Position numbers and translations under genes: made by a program. A DNA stretch of 64,000 bases. Origin: Prunus persica (Eukaryota > Streptophyta > Magnoliopsida > Rosales > Rosaceae). The notes below the pieces were generated by a model. That model was not told the DNA's origin. It made no database searches and saw nothing but the letters and a program-made list of their open reading frames with translations. The stretch spans positions 1,664,854 to 1,728,853 of the forward strand of contig NC_034014.1 in NCBI RefSeq assembly GCF_000346465.2, read 5' to 3'. This document shows positions 42,838 to 55,039 of the stretch, piece after piece (the stretch's first letter is position 1; every line of letters begins with the position of its first letter).

Positions 42838-43121
42838 ATAGCGTATTCCATTAGGTCATCTTCTTCGCCTGGTGCTGTTGCCGCAAGCTCGTGGAGCAAA
42901 TCCAGCCAAATCTTCTTCGCTTAGTTTACCACACGGTGCCGCCTAAAGCTCTCGGAGATGAAGAATCCGCCCAGGCGACCAAACCCCCCCAGGCCGCGCC
43001 TAGGCCGATTTTTCGAACACTAGCAGCATATGCTTGTGTATGATATTAAAAAACCAGTTGGTAGGAAATGGAAGGTGATGAATGATTCTGACACAGACAC
43101 TGTACCACATGAATATAAAGT
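42838..43121. repeat. Dispersed repeat, copy 2
   Basis: Matches 34780-35098, slightly shorter. It ends at CCACATGAATATAAA, directly next to the broken lectin domain. Confidence 0.7.
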
Positions 43122-43834
43122 ATGTTTCCTTTTGTGGCTGTAAGGTAAATAGAGCCAGACTGGTTGAAGATGACCTGACAACCACTACCCTCAGTGTGTG
43201 TTAACCAATAGACATAATTAGGAATATCCAATGGGAAATTTGTTGTATAAAGCGAGAGTGCTCCATCAGATTGTAGCGCAAACTGGAACCTCCCTCGTGA
43301 GTAGTTTGACTCCGTGTAGCTAGCGTGGAGTGTGTTGTTTAGTTTTAAAGTCTGTGTTGGTAGGATTGTATCAGTTGGTTGATCAAAACTCTCCCTCAAA
43401 TTGTTTGAATTTCCATTGGCCAGAACGAAATTTCCTGTCTCAAGCATGGCACTGCATAGGCAACTCCAGTACCACCAAAGTCCGCAATCCTTTTTTGTTT
43501 GCCTGTTGCAATTTCATTGAGCATCAACTGGCCATGTGCAGTGTTCAATTGTGAATCCTTGTTGCACTAGATTGTTGCCATTGGCTGACCAGACAATAGT
43601 CTTTTCGGGTATTTTGTTAAACCAGATGGCTAGTATGAAGCCACCATCCATACCAATCTTTTGGAAACCGAAAGCGAATTCCCCAGATGGTGAGCACCAG
43701 ACAGAGCTATTGTTGTCCTTTGCAGTGAGGGATGAGCCCAAAGATATGTTGTTGTAAGTTTGAGCAATGATTGAAAATTGCAGTATCTGTAGAAGGAGTA
43801 GAAAGAAAAAAGGATATGGTAGTTCAAAAGCCAT
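43122..43834 (-). pseudogene. LECRK pseudogene D (N-terminal fragment)
   Basis: It starts with an intact ATG (MAFELPYPFF), signal peptide and lectin start (SGEFAFGFQKIG; KTIVWSANGNN). It shifts frame near 43545 (one base lost) and again near 43450, then continues as GNFVLANGNS and QPTDTILPTQ to about 43122, where it stops at the dispersed repeat. EGF, membrane and kinase parts are gone. Closest to gene C. Confidence 0.85.
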
Positions 43835-44324
43835 GGTACATAATTAAGGAGTTAATGGTGAAACTGCTACTGAGCATCATTTGCTATATCTTTATATAAT
43901 GCCATCATCTGTGAAGTCACCTACAGTACCTTAAGATCATCGACAATCCACGCAATATGTTTTAACTGAATGTGTTATGCTCTGGTTTGCTGCCCATATA
44001 AGTTTGCTAAAATGACAAACAAATGCAGTCCTCCCTTGATATACAAAAAAAATTCAAATGTTCTATGTTATGATTTCTCTTGCTGTTTGTATGTACAAAT
44101 TGAATCTTTGTTCCGCGTACTAAGAATCTGTTTAACTAAATAATGATTTCGTTCAACTGCAGGGTGTATGGACAGATATGGAGAATTGTCTTTTTGGATC
44201 ATTCCACACATATTTTTCATTGTTTTCAAAGCTTTCTGTCTCTGCCCTTGTTAGCCTCTTTCATGTGCAATGAACTTTGTCGCTATTGGTTCTTTAAAAT
44301 ATCAAATGATTTAAGGATAAGTGG

Positions 44325-44415
44325 AAACAAAACTCCCCAGATAGTGAGGGTAAGAAAGAGTTAGCATTCACAGCAGTGAGGGATGAGCCTAGAGATATAT
44401 TCTTGTAAGTTAGAT
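44325..44415 (-). pseudogene. LECRK relic: signal peptide/lectin junction
   Basis: The minus strand reads TYKNISLGSSLTA then LSGEF, the conserved start of the mature receptor. Only about 90 bases remain. Confidence 0.65.
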
Positions 44416-44829
44416 GAGTTTCCTATGAAGTCTTTTACAGTCTTTTGTATGGCGAAAGTCTTAAGAATAGTCATGTCCCGTAAGGTTAGGCATTAGCCTT
44501 TGAAGACTTTCATGGTGTGTATAAGAAAATTGTGAAGAAAAAAAATATTCGTACTGTAAAAGAATAATAATAAAAAAAGCCATTCATCCATAATAATCAA
44601 CCAAAAAATTCTGGCATTTGTTACAAATGTGCAGCAGATATATATTCACATTTTTTCATAAATGCTAACGTTTGTCGTTGTAAATTAGATCACAAATTTC
44701 TAGTCACTCGAAGTTGGTTAGTCAGTGCCATGGCTGACATGATGTACAGATATTTAAGCATTCTCCAATGTCCAAAACATGTTTAAACGATTATTATTAT
44801 GTTCCTAATAGCAGTACAACTTCACTGGT

Positions 44830-44960
44830 ATTACCAGGTGTCACGAAAAAAAGCCATCACTTACGTTGAATATATATTGAGCATGGATTTGGTGGGATTG
44901 AGACTTCAATATAGTTCCTTCAATACAGCTTATTTTGCTTATAGCAATCATCGTTTGCAC
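44830..44960 (-). pseudogene. LECRK relic: kinase tail
   Basis: The minus strand holds words from the C-terminal kinase end (YKQNK, then LEGT, IEVS, PPNPS, out of frame) followed by a flank resembling that downstream of gene C (near 31110-31140). It lies on the far side of the N-terminal relic, so at least two decayed copies are present. Confidence 0.55.
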
Positions 44961-45420
44961 TTTCATGTTTAATAATGTATTATACACGTACGTATACGTA
45001 CGTATTTCTCATGTTTAATACACTTATTTCTCACAAAAATTTCAGTAAGACACAAAATTCACATATTATACACATAACTCTAACATATTATTGAATAAAA
45101 ATAATATATATTTAACAAAAAAATCTCAGTTTTTCCCTAATTGTTTTTAAAAAATAGTATAGCCGCGCGGCTATACTCGTTTTTTGAATTTTAAATTAAA
45201 AATAGTACAGCCGACCGGCTGTACCTGTTTGACACGTGGCGCGTAGCCCATATGACGAGTATAGCCGCGCGGCTATACTGGATTCTCTCTGAATTTTCTT
45301 TAAGAAATAGTATAGCCGTGCGGCTATACTCGAATTTTTTAAAAATAGGTTTGACACGTGGCACCTATGCGCTGGGGGCGTCGTTTTTTAAATATATAGT
45401 ATAGCCGTGCGGCTATACGT
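44960..45420 (+). repeat. Palindrome-bearing repeat, copy 2: five 22-bp palindromes
   Basis: Palindromes with core TATAGCCGYGCGGCTATA start at 45156, 45204, 45258, 45309 and 45398. The one at 45204 has TACAG in the left arm and CTGTA in the right, a paired change that keeps the symmetry. GACACGTGGC occurs between palindromes at 45231 and 45353. The first half (44966-45115) is the reverse complement of part of copy 1. A further fragment of the family (about 45715-45765) ends at the Copia LTR. Confidence 0.7.
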
Positions 45421-46251
45421 TTTAAGAAGAAAATTTGTTTTAACATGTAAAAAAAATTAGTTTCTTTACCTTTCTTTTTTGGCCTACTTCTTTAATTGAA
45501 TATATGTAATTGAGCAATATCTTAGCTTTTTTGAATTACTTTAATTAGTACTTATATTTTAATTATTATTTGGGTGTCTTAATCAAATTTCTCCATGGTG
45601 CAAGAGCCCTATCCGTTATTATTAGGCCATTACTCGAGTATCTATTATCCCTTTTTGATTTTTTTACTTTTCCAAAGCTATTACCTGTATAAAGATTTTA
45701 GCATTTTCAAGTTTAATAATGTATTATACACGTATGCACGTATTTCTCATGTTTAATACACGTAGGATTCCTTACACACCAAGGATTCCTATTATAATTG
45801 TAATTGATTTACTTTAATACCTTATTTCCTACTATAAATATAAATATGAATTTATTATTTACTTGGCCACTAAGGCTCTATTGTATTATAAATATGACCT
45901 CTTAAAAGGAGAGGAATACACAGAAAATTCCTACAAACAAATATTCTCTTATTATTCTCATATTTTAGCATAGTATCATATAGGTGATCTTGGGATTGCT
46001 GACTTTAGATTCTAAACCCTAGCTGCTACCATGAGGGAGGATGACTCTCCTAATCCTTATGACAGTAACTCCACTACTTCCTCCTCTCATTCTCAACCAA
46101 CTATAGCCGAGTTGAGTGCCCAAATGGCTCAACTTCTGAACATGTAGACTCAAACCTTGAACCTGATCTTAAATCAGGATCCTACCAAGATGACCCCGAA
46201 CCCAACTTAGACCCCGAACCCAACTCAGACGACGATCCTAACAACGATTAC

Positions 46252-47180
46252 CTATGAACCTTCCATTGAACATATCGACATCAAGTTGGATGGCACCAAC
46301 TATGCCATATGGTCCCAAGTTGTCGAGATGTATATCTCTAGCAAAGACAAATTTGGTTATATTAATGGCAATCTTCTACAAGCTCCTGCGACCGCTCCAA
46401 CGTTTCCCCGCTGGCACACCGAGAACTCCATCGTGAAGGGATGGCTCATCAAGTATCTGGAGCAGAGCTTGATTGGCAATTTCATTCGCTTTCTGACAGC
46501 AAAAGTATTGTGGGATGCAATTGCCACGACTTACTATGATGGCACTGAAACCTCTCAGGTGTATGATCTAAAACGACAAGTCTCTCATATGCGACAAGCT
46601 AGTGGCTCCATTGAAACTTATTACAATACTCTCCAAAGTTTATAGAGAGAGATTGATTTCCATCGACCAAATATGATGGTGTATGAATGTGATATTCGAC
46701 GCTATAATGATATTCAGCAGGAAGATCAAGTTTACATATTTTTGGATAGCCTTGATGTTTGACAAGCTATGATGATGGGTTCATCTACACCCACTAGCCC
46801 TGGCTTAGCTGCTAAGAGTGCTCCTTGATTAGGGCCAACCGATCGCACATGACAGTCCCATAATTCCTTTATTAAGGCCCACTTTCAATTCCAGTCATAT
46901 GCTACTGCTGCTGATGCACCACCTCCTAAAACCATCACACCCTCCCGTCCAAGGCTCCAACTGATGAAAGTACACGCGACACCTGCTTTAAGTTGAATGG
47001 TTATCCTAAATGGTGGGCGGAACTCCGCATTCGCAAGCTCAGAGAAATTGCTAGTAGTTCCGGTCATGCTGCTCTTGTCTCTATAGAACCCCAGACCGTT
47101 ATTCAATTGTTTTGCACTGATAAATCTATTGGATATCAATTACCTTCCAGGAAAAATGGCAGGAAGCCACCAAACTGTTA
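46252..47180 (+). pseudogene. Copia Gag remnant
   Basis: 46286-46645 encodes LDGTNYAIWSQ-like and VLWDAIATTYYDG, a UBN2-type Gag core. It continues through frameshifts and stops to CFKLNGYPKWWAEL at about 46985, typical of the Gag end of this Copia group. Confidence 0.8.
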
Positions 47181-47199
47181 TTTAACTGATATTAGCAAG

Positions 47200-48760
47200 A
47201 CATCCAAGTATCCAATTGCAAATCATGTATCCACTGAGAAGCTGTCTGACTCACTCAAGGATTTTGTGCATTAGTTGTTTGCTATCCATATTCCAACTAA
47301 GGTTTCTGAAGCATTGAAAGATCCTAAGTGGGTCCAAGCTATAAAAATGAGATGAAAACTCTTGAGAAAAATTAGACTTGGACACTGGAGACTATACCAC
47401 AAGGAAAAATTGTCGGATGTAGATGAGTGTTTACTATAAAACACAATGCTAATGGATCTATCGAACGATATAAGGCAAGACTTGTAGCAAAAGGGTACAC
47501 ACAGACCTATGGTATAGACCATGAGGACACCTTTGCACCAGTTGCAAAATTGAAGACCGTCAGAGTCTTATTTTCCCTTGTAGCTAATTTAGATTGGCCA
47601 CTACCCCAATTTGATGTAAAGAATGATTTCTTGCATAGTGAACTCACGGAGGAGGTGTATATGGACATTCCTCGTGGATATAATACTAGTCAAACTGGAA
47701 AAGTATATAGATTACAAACGGCATTGTACAGATTGAAACAGTGACCACGAGCATGGTTTGGATGGTTCACCATGGCAATGAAGAACAATGGTTTCAAACA
47801 GAGTAACTCAGATAATACTTTATTCTTGAAACATCATAAAGGAAAGGTAACAACTTTGATAATCTATGTTTATGATATGATTATTACTGGGAATGATAAA
47901 CATGAAATATCTAAGCTACAAGACTATTTGGCTACTGAGTTTAAGATGAATGATCTAGGTGGACTCAAGTATTTCTTGGAGATTGAGGTGGCCCAATCAC
48001 AGCAAGACATATTTATCTCTCAAAGGAAATATGTCTTGGACTCGTTGACAAACAGAGGGATGCTAGATTGCAAACCTGTGAACACTCGTATTGTTCAAAA
48101 TCATCATTTTGGAGAATACCCAGATCAAGTTCCAACTAACAAATAAAGATACCAAGGGACCAGACATTGCTTATGCAGTGAGCGTTGTAAGTCAATTTAT
48201 GCATTTTGCAAGTGAAGACCACATAAATGCAGTTCTTTGGATACTTAGATATTTGAAGTTTGCACCTAGAAAAAGGGACTTATGTTCTCAAAACATGGTC
48301 ATATGAATATTGATGGTTATTCAAATGCAGATTGGGCAGGTAGTGTATAATAGATATAAAAGCCACATCGGGTTACTTCACATTCGTGGGAGGTAATTTG
48401 GTGACATGGAGGAGCAAGAAACAGAAGGTAGTAGCTTTATCCACTGCAGAAGCCAAGTTCAGAGGCATGATTAAAGGGATTTGTGAGCTCCTTTGGTTAA
48501 GAAAGTTGTTTACTGAACTTGGATATAAACCTACATCCACAATGAATCTCTTTTGTGACAACAAGGCTGCTATAACTATTGCACAGAATCCAGTTCAACA
48601 TCATCGCACTAAACATGTTGAGGTGGATCGACACTTCATGAAATAGAATCCCGAGGTTAAAGTAATTCAGTTTCCTTTCGTGTAATTTGAGGATTAATTG
48701 ACAGATATTTTAACAAAGGCGATTTCCAGTAGAGCGTTCCACAATTCACTGGATTAGTTG
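47200..48760 (+). pseudogene. Copia RT and RNase H remnant
   Basis: YPIANHVS, then RYKARLVAKGYTQ, TFAPVAKL, QFDVKNDFLH, and the RT active-site motif read as YVYDM instead of YVDDM, so the first catalytic Asp is lost. Stops occur near 47373 and 47743 and frames shift near 48090-48150. RNase H has LSTAEAKFRG and LFCDNKAAI. Confidence 0.85.
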
Positions 48761-49032
48761 GGCATTGGCGACATCTATGCACCAACGTGAGGGGGAGTGT
48801 TGGCTTGAATTGTGGATCATTGACTTATTTTCCTTACACATCATGGATTCCTATTTTAATTGTAATTAATTTACTTTAATTCCAAATTTCCTACAGTAAA
48901 TAGAAATAGGAATTTATTATTTACTTGGCCACTAAGGCTCTTTTATATTATAAATATGATCTTCTACAAAGAGATGAATACATAGAAAATTCTTACAAAC
49001 AAATATTCTCTCGTAGTTCTCATATTTTAGCA

Positions 49033-49440
49033 GAAAGCACAAGGCATATGGTAGTTCAAAAGCCGTGGCACCAAGTTACATGAGCTAACAGTGAAACAAT
49101 CTATATGAACATCAAATTTTACATTGTACTCTTTATTATGCCATTGTTTAATCTTCCGCTTAAAATCATCGAATACCATATCCATTAAAGTCATCGACAA
49201 TCGACTCAAATCATTTCTATAATTTTTCATGTCTTCTATTGTTCTTCTTTTCTGACCAATGAAATTTTTTAGTAGGACAGCTTGACTTCCAGTGTCCAAG
49301 ACAATTTGTTTAACCAAAATAACAACGTTTGATGTATTCTTGTTGGACATGTTAATGGCAATCTCTTGTTTGTGCGTATGAGGCAACTGATGCTTTGGTC
49401 GGCATCTTGAGAAACTCTTTCATTAAATAATCTTAAATGC
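49033..49440 (-). pseudogene. LECRK relic: start codon region and promoter
   Basis: The minus strand reads AFELPYALC with ATG mutated to ACG (near 49066), followed upstream by about 350 bases matching the promoter of gene C (33770-34110), including AACAACGTTTGATGTAT and TGGCAATCTCTTGTTTGTG. The coding region was lost at the Copia insertion. Confidence 0.7.
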
Positions 49441-50300
49441 TTTGGTGCAAGCAGTGATCTTTGTCACTATTGGCTTGTTTGCGTTCTACAAGACGCATTC
49501 AAAAATGGTTTTTGTGAGTAATTGAAAGCATAAAAGTCAAACTTGTGCCATTAAAAAGTCTCAGCTAAATTGAGAACTAGGGTTTGATCCACATTAAAAA
49601 AAAATTGGTGGTGCCATAATAATAAGAAGAGGATTATAAAGGAAAAAAAAAAGTATTGCTTATAAAATTAGTCTAGATAGCCACCATGAAGTTGCACTTT
49701 GAAGCATATTTTTGAGATGGGGTAATGAATGAGGTGCATCATGCAGAACAATATTATGCTGCTTAACTTTGTGGGTTCCACTCCATGGCTTGAAATTTAC
49801 TGTCTAACTTCCTAAGCATAAGCATATCAAAATTACTTGGCAATTGGCATGATTAGTTGGGTGCTTGACCAAGAAAAACAAAAGAAACTATCTATGCCAT
49901 GACTCATGAATGTAATTTAAAGACAAAGAAGAGACCATGTTCGTCTGAAATTCAAAAGTCATTTGCAGATGTGAGTTAGATCAGTTGGTGAAAGGCAGTG
50001 TGTCCACTCTCCTATGCACTATATTCAATTTCCCTTCTCGTAGATTAAAGTAGTTAGAATACTGTTGTGTAAAAATAAAAGTTTGAAACCCCAAAGTGAA
50101 ACACATCGGGCTACTTTGATTGTTCATTTTTTAGGGAATGAAGCCCAAATTTCGTATGTTTTTTTTGAAAGGAAGCCCAACTTTCATTGATCCTTACTGT
50201 TCAATCCACACTCGAATACTTGACCCGCCAACTCGAAAATTGAAAAGGAGTGAAAATATTCCGTTGCCGCTAGAATAAACCAATTTTATTGGTCCACTTA
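49441..50300. other. Intergenic DNA upstream of histone H3
   Basis: AT-rich; no gene or clear repeat seen. Confidence 0.4.
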
Positions 50301-50307
50301 CAGTGCA

Positions 50308-50983
<676 letters not shown>

Positions 50984-51995
50984 GGAGATTCAGAGAGCAA
51001 TTTAGGAATTATCTAGTCTATGATGTTTAAACGGCATGTAGTTAGTTGTAGATGTTTGCTTTATGCCTTGGTCTTTGTTTTGGTTGTGCTGTGACGACAA
51101 GTCGTTGAACCATTCAGTTGGGTTTGTGTAATGCAGGGGCGTAATATGGATTTGAAATCTAATGGCTAGTTGGATTTGTGTTGATATTGCTGAATTCTTG
51201 TTTCAATTGTTATTTGTCTTTGCATTTCCTATTTAAATCTCTCCTTGTATTGCCAATTGATATTTGCATATATGATTACGTTTTGGGCTTAAACATGTCA
51301 AAATGTGGCCAAACAAAAGGGTTCATTTTCACTCAAATTGGGATTATTATTGGGTGTTCGTTGGATGACATGAAATGTAGATGGGCCTGAACCCAGAAAT
51401 TATCCCAAAAGATTTGACTTTTCTAAGCGTACAAGTAATGGAAATGTGATAATAAGGGGTTGTGGGTGTGGGGGAAATGTTATAATGAGGGGGTTGTAGG
51501 TGAGGGGATTTAATGAGGGGTTCAATCTAACTATTTAACAAGAGAGAAAATATTGAACTTGAATTTTTTTAATGATTGAATAGTTGGATTGAACCCTTTA
51601 TTGAATCCATAACCAAATCCTCTTCTCTATAGAGCTCCTGTGGGTGAGGGGGTTTCAATGAGGGGTTCAATTCCACTATGCAACAAAAGAGAAAAAATAT
51701 TGGACTTAAAAGCATTTGGTAAGGGCCCAAAACAAACAAAACTAAAGGCCCACATATTTGTGAAATTTTTTGCTTTTTTTTTTGGGAGCTTCACTAATAT
51801 ACTCAAAATAGGAGCTGAAATTATATATAAAAAAAACCGAATATGAAATGCACTTTAGAAACACACTCAAAATTTATTTATTACATAAAAAATAAGTGTT
51901 GAAATTCCTATAAATTACATGACTGCCATTGATAAACTTAAAATAAGCCCAACACAAAAAACTAAAACAAAACCCAAAATAAGCCTAGTAAGCCC
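50984..51995. other. H3.1 3' region and a hairpin-forming repeat
   Basis: No gene seen. At 51500-51622 a 40-base inverted repeat (arms TTTAATGAGGGGTTCAAT and ATTGAACCCTTTATTGAA) could form a hairpin. A third, direct copy of the arm follows at about 51645-51705. It looks like the remains of a MITE. Confidence 0.5.
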
Positions 51996-52103
51996 GAAGT
52001 ACATTATTAATATCATGTCATAGAAGTACATTATTAATATCATGTCATAGAAGTACATTGTTAATATCATGTCATAGAAGTACATTGTTAACACCATTTC
52101 ATA
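51996..52103. repeat. Tandem repeat, 4 units of 27 bp
   Basis: Units read GAAGTACATTRTTAATATC then ATGTCATA. The period is a multiple of three, so a minus-strand frame repeats YFYDMILTM, but nothing else supports a protein. Confidence 0.85.
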
Positions 52104-53167
52104 CAAAAAATCCGAAAAAGCCCCGCAAGACATTCGATATCCTTTGCAGAAATCACCTCCAATTGTCCATAGTTTCACCAGAAACAATCGCAAAGGCAAA
52201 AGGAAATACCTCTACAAGAAAAAAAAAATTACACTGTTAATACTCTGTCATAAAACTATCTTCCTAATAAAAATACATTATGCATATCATAAACTTCAAG
52301 TGCACAGCTATATATAGAGCAAAATATAGAGCATGCTTTGTTACTGAAAATCTGTTAATACTATGTCATAAAAGTATACTGTTAATCATATATTTTAAAA
52401 ATCAATTCAATTGCAGAGTATGAACAATATAATAACTGTTCATACCACTTACTGGAAATTAACAACTACATCATTTCATTTGCATAATAGGTACGATAAA
52501 AATGTACAACTCCATACCACTCAAAATCAATACTCAACAATGATAAAAATACAGAGAATGACTCCATCTCAATAATAGTTGCAAGTCCTGACATTCAAAG
52601 CTGCCAAGATTTAAACAAACAAACCATATGTGTGTGTGTGAGAGAGAGAGAGAGAGGCATGGAATCATCAGCAGAATATTTAAATTGTTATTCAATAAAA
52701 CTCATTTAAACAAGAAACAAAGCTGAACTCTCAAGATGTAAATTACATTGATTCTTTACACCCTACCCAGCTCCCAACAAGCAAACAGTTGTTACACATT
52801 CTAAACAGAAGATAGAGAAGCCAATCTGTGTCTTCCAATTGCATACCTCAAGTTGTTCTTGAAGCCGTTTTGGAGCCCCATATGCACCCACAATGCTTCA
52901 GTGATCCCCATACTCCTGCACGAGGTGGACAACAAAAGGTGAAGACTGATTTCAACTTAATACCTCACAAATAGATTCTAGTACAGATCTCTCGCAGAAA
53001 AGCTTAGCATTCCCAGTTGTATAGGTTAATAAATGAAACTTTTGTGCTAACAAAGAGGAAGAATCTTAACTAACCGGGTTAAATAGGAGATAAAAAAAAC
53101 GTCATTGAGAAGAAGAAGGCGTGTGGGATTAATATATGCGAAGCACTAGAGAGATTGAGGTCTGACA
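52104..53167. other. AT-rich DNA with a possible minus-strand exon
   Basis: A microsatellite (TG)n(GA)n lies at 52629-52655. On the minus strand, after an acceptor-like GTGCAG near 52921, the sequence encodes MGITEALWVHMGLQNGF and continues KNNLRYAIGRHRL, then a stop. This could be a second exon of the small gene at 53168-53287, but I could not find a donor that joins them in frame. Confidence 0.3.
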
Positions 53168-53287
53168 TTAGAAGCCTTCGGGACAGATCTGTTGTAGAAC
53201 AAGAGCATAGATGGGTACTAAATTCCAAAGGAGGAGCTGCCTCACCAGCTGATCTGTTAAAGTTTCGTTGGCCTTGTGTTGGTCCAT
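53168..53287 (-). CDS. Possible small protein (39 aa), unrecognised
   Basis: MDQHKANETL then a hydrophobic LLLWNLVPIYALVLQQICP stretch, which could be a membrane anchor, and a stop. A pyrimidine-rich leader precedes the ATG, and a Mutator-like element begins (on this strand, ends) about 87 bases upstream, splitting the leader or promoter. May be exon 1 of a longer gene. Family not recognised. Confidence 0.25.
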   Translation of the reverse strand: MDQHKANETLTDQLVRQLLLWNLVPIYALVLQQICPEGF

Positions 53288-53373
53288 GGCTTTGAGACTG
53301 TTTGGTTTACTTTGAAGGCAGAGGGAAGAAGGGATAGGAACATAGGAGAGATGAGGGTTTGAAGGAGGAGAGG

Positions 53374-54193
53374 GAGTTTTTGTCAAAAATAGCCAAAATT
53401 TAACCCATGAATTCATAAATGTCAGTTTTTTAAAATCGTTTCAAATATAGCAAAAAACTCACTTAAATTGACCCAAACGCCTTCTAAATTATAACTCAAT
53501 TACACCTAAAAGCTAAAACCGAAAATAGCAGGAGCACAAAAACAAGATTGGCTTCGTCAACTTAATCATGCCTATGAATCCTATCATAAAAATGACAATG
53601 TAATTACCAAAAAGAAGAAGAATAGGAACAGCTGATGTTTTCATAAATCCAAGCAATAAAAATCATCTCTGCGGCTATGGCTTGATTCGGTGGGTTTGGG
53701 AGTTTTTTACAATAAAAAAAGTTAAAGTCAGTTTCTTGACATAATAATTTTTAATTAAGAAAAAAAAGTTGAATTTTCTTGCAAAATTCGTATCATAAAT
53801 ACTGCTAGTCTGCATATGATAACAGGGGTTAAACTTTCTTGCAAACCATCATATGTGTTGCTGCCTTCCCTCAGCACAAAAGGTCAAGAAAAATTGCAAG
53901 GCCCTCGCTGTTCATAGACTATCTTCCCACAACACAAACTTGTCTATATTAACTTTGCTTTCCATTAAGGGTGATTGGCGAGAGGCAGTGTCCTTGTGTT
54001 TGAGGGTAGGCTGGGTGGAGGGTGAGGCTTGTGCTCTAGGTACGGCTTGGAAGAGCATGCTTTTTTGTTAGGTTTTAATTTAGAGGGCATTTGGGTCAAT
54101 TTAAGTGAGTTTTTGGCTATATTTGAAAGTTTTTTGAAAAACTGACATTTATGAATTTGAAGATTAAATTTTGGCTATTTTTGATAAAAACTC
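53374..54193. mobile_element. Non-autonomous Mutator-like (MULE) TIR element, 820 bp
   Basis: Flanked by GAGGAGAGG at 53365-53373 and 54194-54202, a perfect 9-bp duplication, the hallmark of Mutator elements. TIRs are about 120 bases, starting GAGTTTTTGTCAAAAATAGC on the left and GAGTTTTTATCAAAAATAGC (complement) on the right. No transposase; the middle (about 53500-54070) is unrelated to the TIRs and could include captured DNA. Confidence 0.9.
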
Positions 54194-54202
54194 GAGGAGA
54201 GG

Positions 54203-54788
54203 GGCTTCAGGCTTCAAACCTCAGGGAGTGGTTTTGTCGAATTTTTATGTTCTCTGCATTCTATAGATTTTAAATAAGATCCAAAATTAATTTAATGCTA
54301 AAAAGGGTAATAAAGGTATTTCATTGTATTAATTAAATTAAAAAAAATATACAATTGTTGATTTTTTGGTTTATTTTGGGTGTGTTTATATACATTAAAT
54401 AGTTTAGGATTTATTTATAGTTTTATGTCTAGGAATGTTTATTTAACTAATTTTCTATTTTTTTTTATTGTCATTCAAATCATATGGGAAGTTGATTACA
54501 TCGTTTAATTAATTTTTAGAAACCAAAAATAAATAAATTCGTGAATCCCCGTAGTAGAATTGTCATGTCAAGTGAAACACAGAATTAAAAATAAAACAAT
54601 CAAAACTAGAAAAAGGAAAAAAAAGAAAAAAGAGATACGTTTGTAATCTGCCAGACGAGACATGTCAATTTTGATGTGGGTTATATGGAAAAACAGCCAA
54701 GGTTGTTGGTGTGTCATTTGGCAAATGCCAAATAGGAAACTTACCAATTACACCACGATTTTAAACCCTGCTTGAAAATGAATCTTAG
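54203..54788. other. AT-rich DNA upstream of the first cyclin
   Basis: No gene seen. From about 54716 (GGCAAATGCCAAATAGGA) the sequence is homologous to the upstream region of the second cyclin (from about 62023), marking the 5' border of the cyclin duplication. Confidence 0.5.
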
Positions 54789-54864
54789 CCGTTTGCAAAA
54801 TCCAACGGTCCGGATTTCAAATAAGAAAATATGACCGTTGGGGTTGAAATTTCGACCGTTGGGG
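54789..54864 (+). promoter_or_regulatory. Four MSA (mitosis-specific activator) cores of CYCB1 copy 1
   Basis: AACGG cores occur as TCCAACGGTC (54801-54810) and on the other strand as GACCGTTGGGG (54833-54843 and 54854-54864), plus CCGTT at 54789-54793. MSA elements (core AACGG) bind three-repeat MYB factors and confer G2/M expression of plant B cyclins. They lie about 175-250 bases before the ATG. Confidence 0.75.
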
Positions 54865-55039
54865 CTAACGTCGGTTCGGGAGCTTCAAATAGTGCCCTTT
54901 GCTTTGCTATTAGACTCATGAAACAAGAAACGCAAAGCGCAGAGCAAACAGAGAAATAGAGAGAGAAAAGAAGGAGACTTTCCTTGGGGTGAATTTATTG
55001 GATCCAGAAACCCTACAAGGCTACAGATCTCAGCAAACC

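Larger units (their letters stand above)
45768..49032 (+). mobile_element. Old Ty1/Copia element lacking protease and integrase
   Basis: The left LTR is 5'-truncated (45768-45970); the right is complete (48798-49032, TGTTGGCTTG to TTTTAGCA). The LTRs differ at many bases, so the insertion is old. The primer site (TAGTATCATATAGG) is decayed. Gag is followed directly by RT, so protease and integrase were deleted near 47110-47190. It disrupts a LECRK relic whose start region is at 49033. Purine tract GTGAGGGGGAG at 48787-48797. Confidence 0.85.

Noticed and set aside
51915..52199. Minus-strand frame with a nine-residue repeat YFYDMILTM
   Set aside because: It is produced by a 27-bp tandem repeat whose period is a multiple of three; there is no start context or homology.
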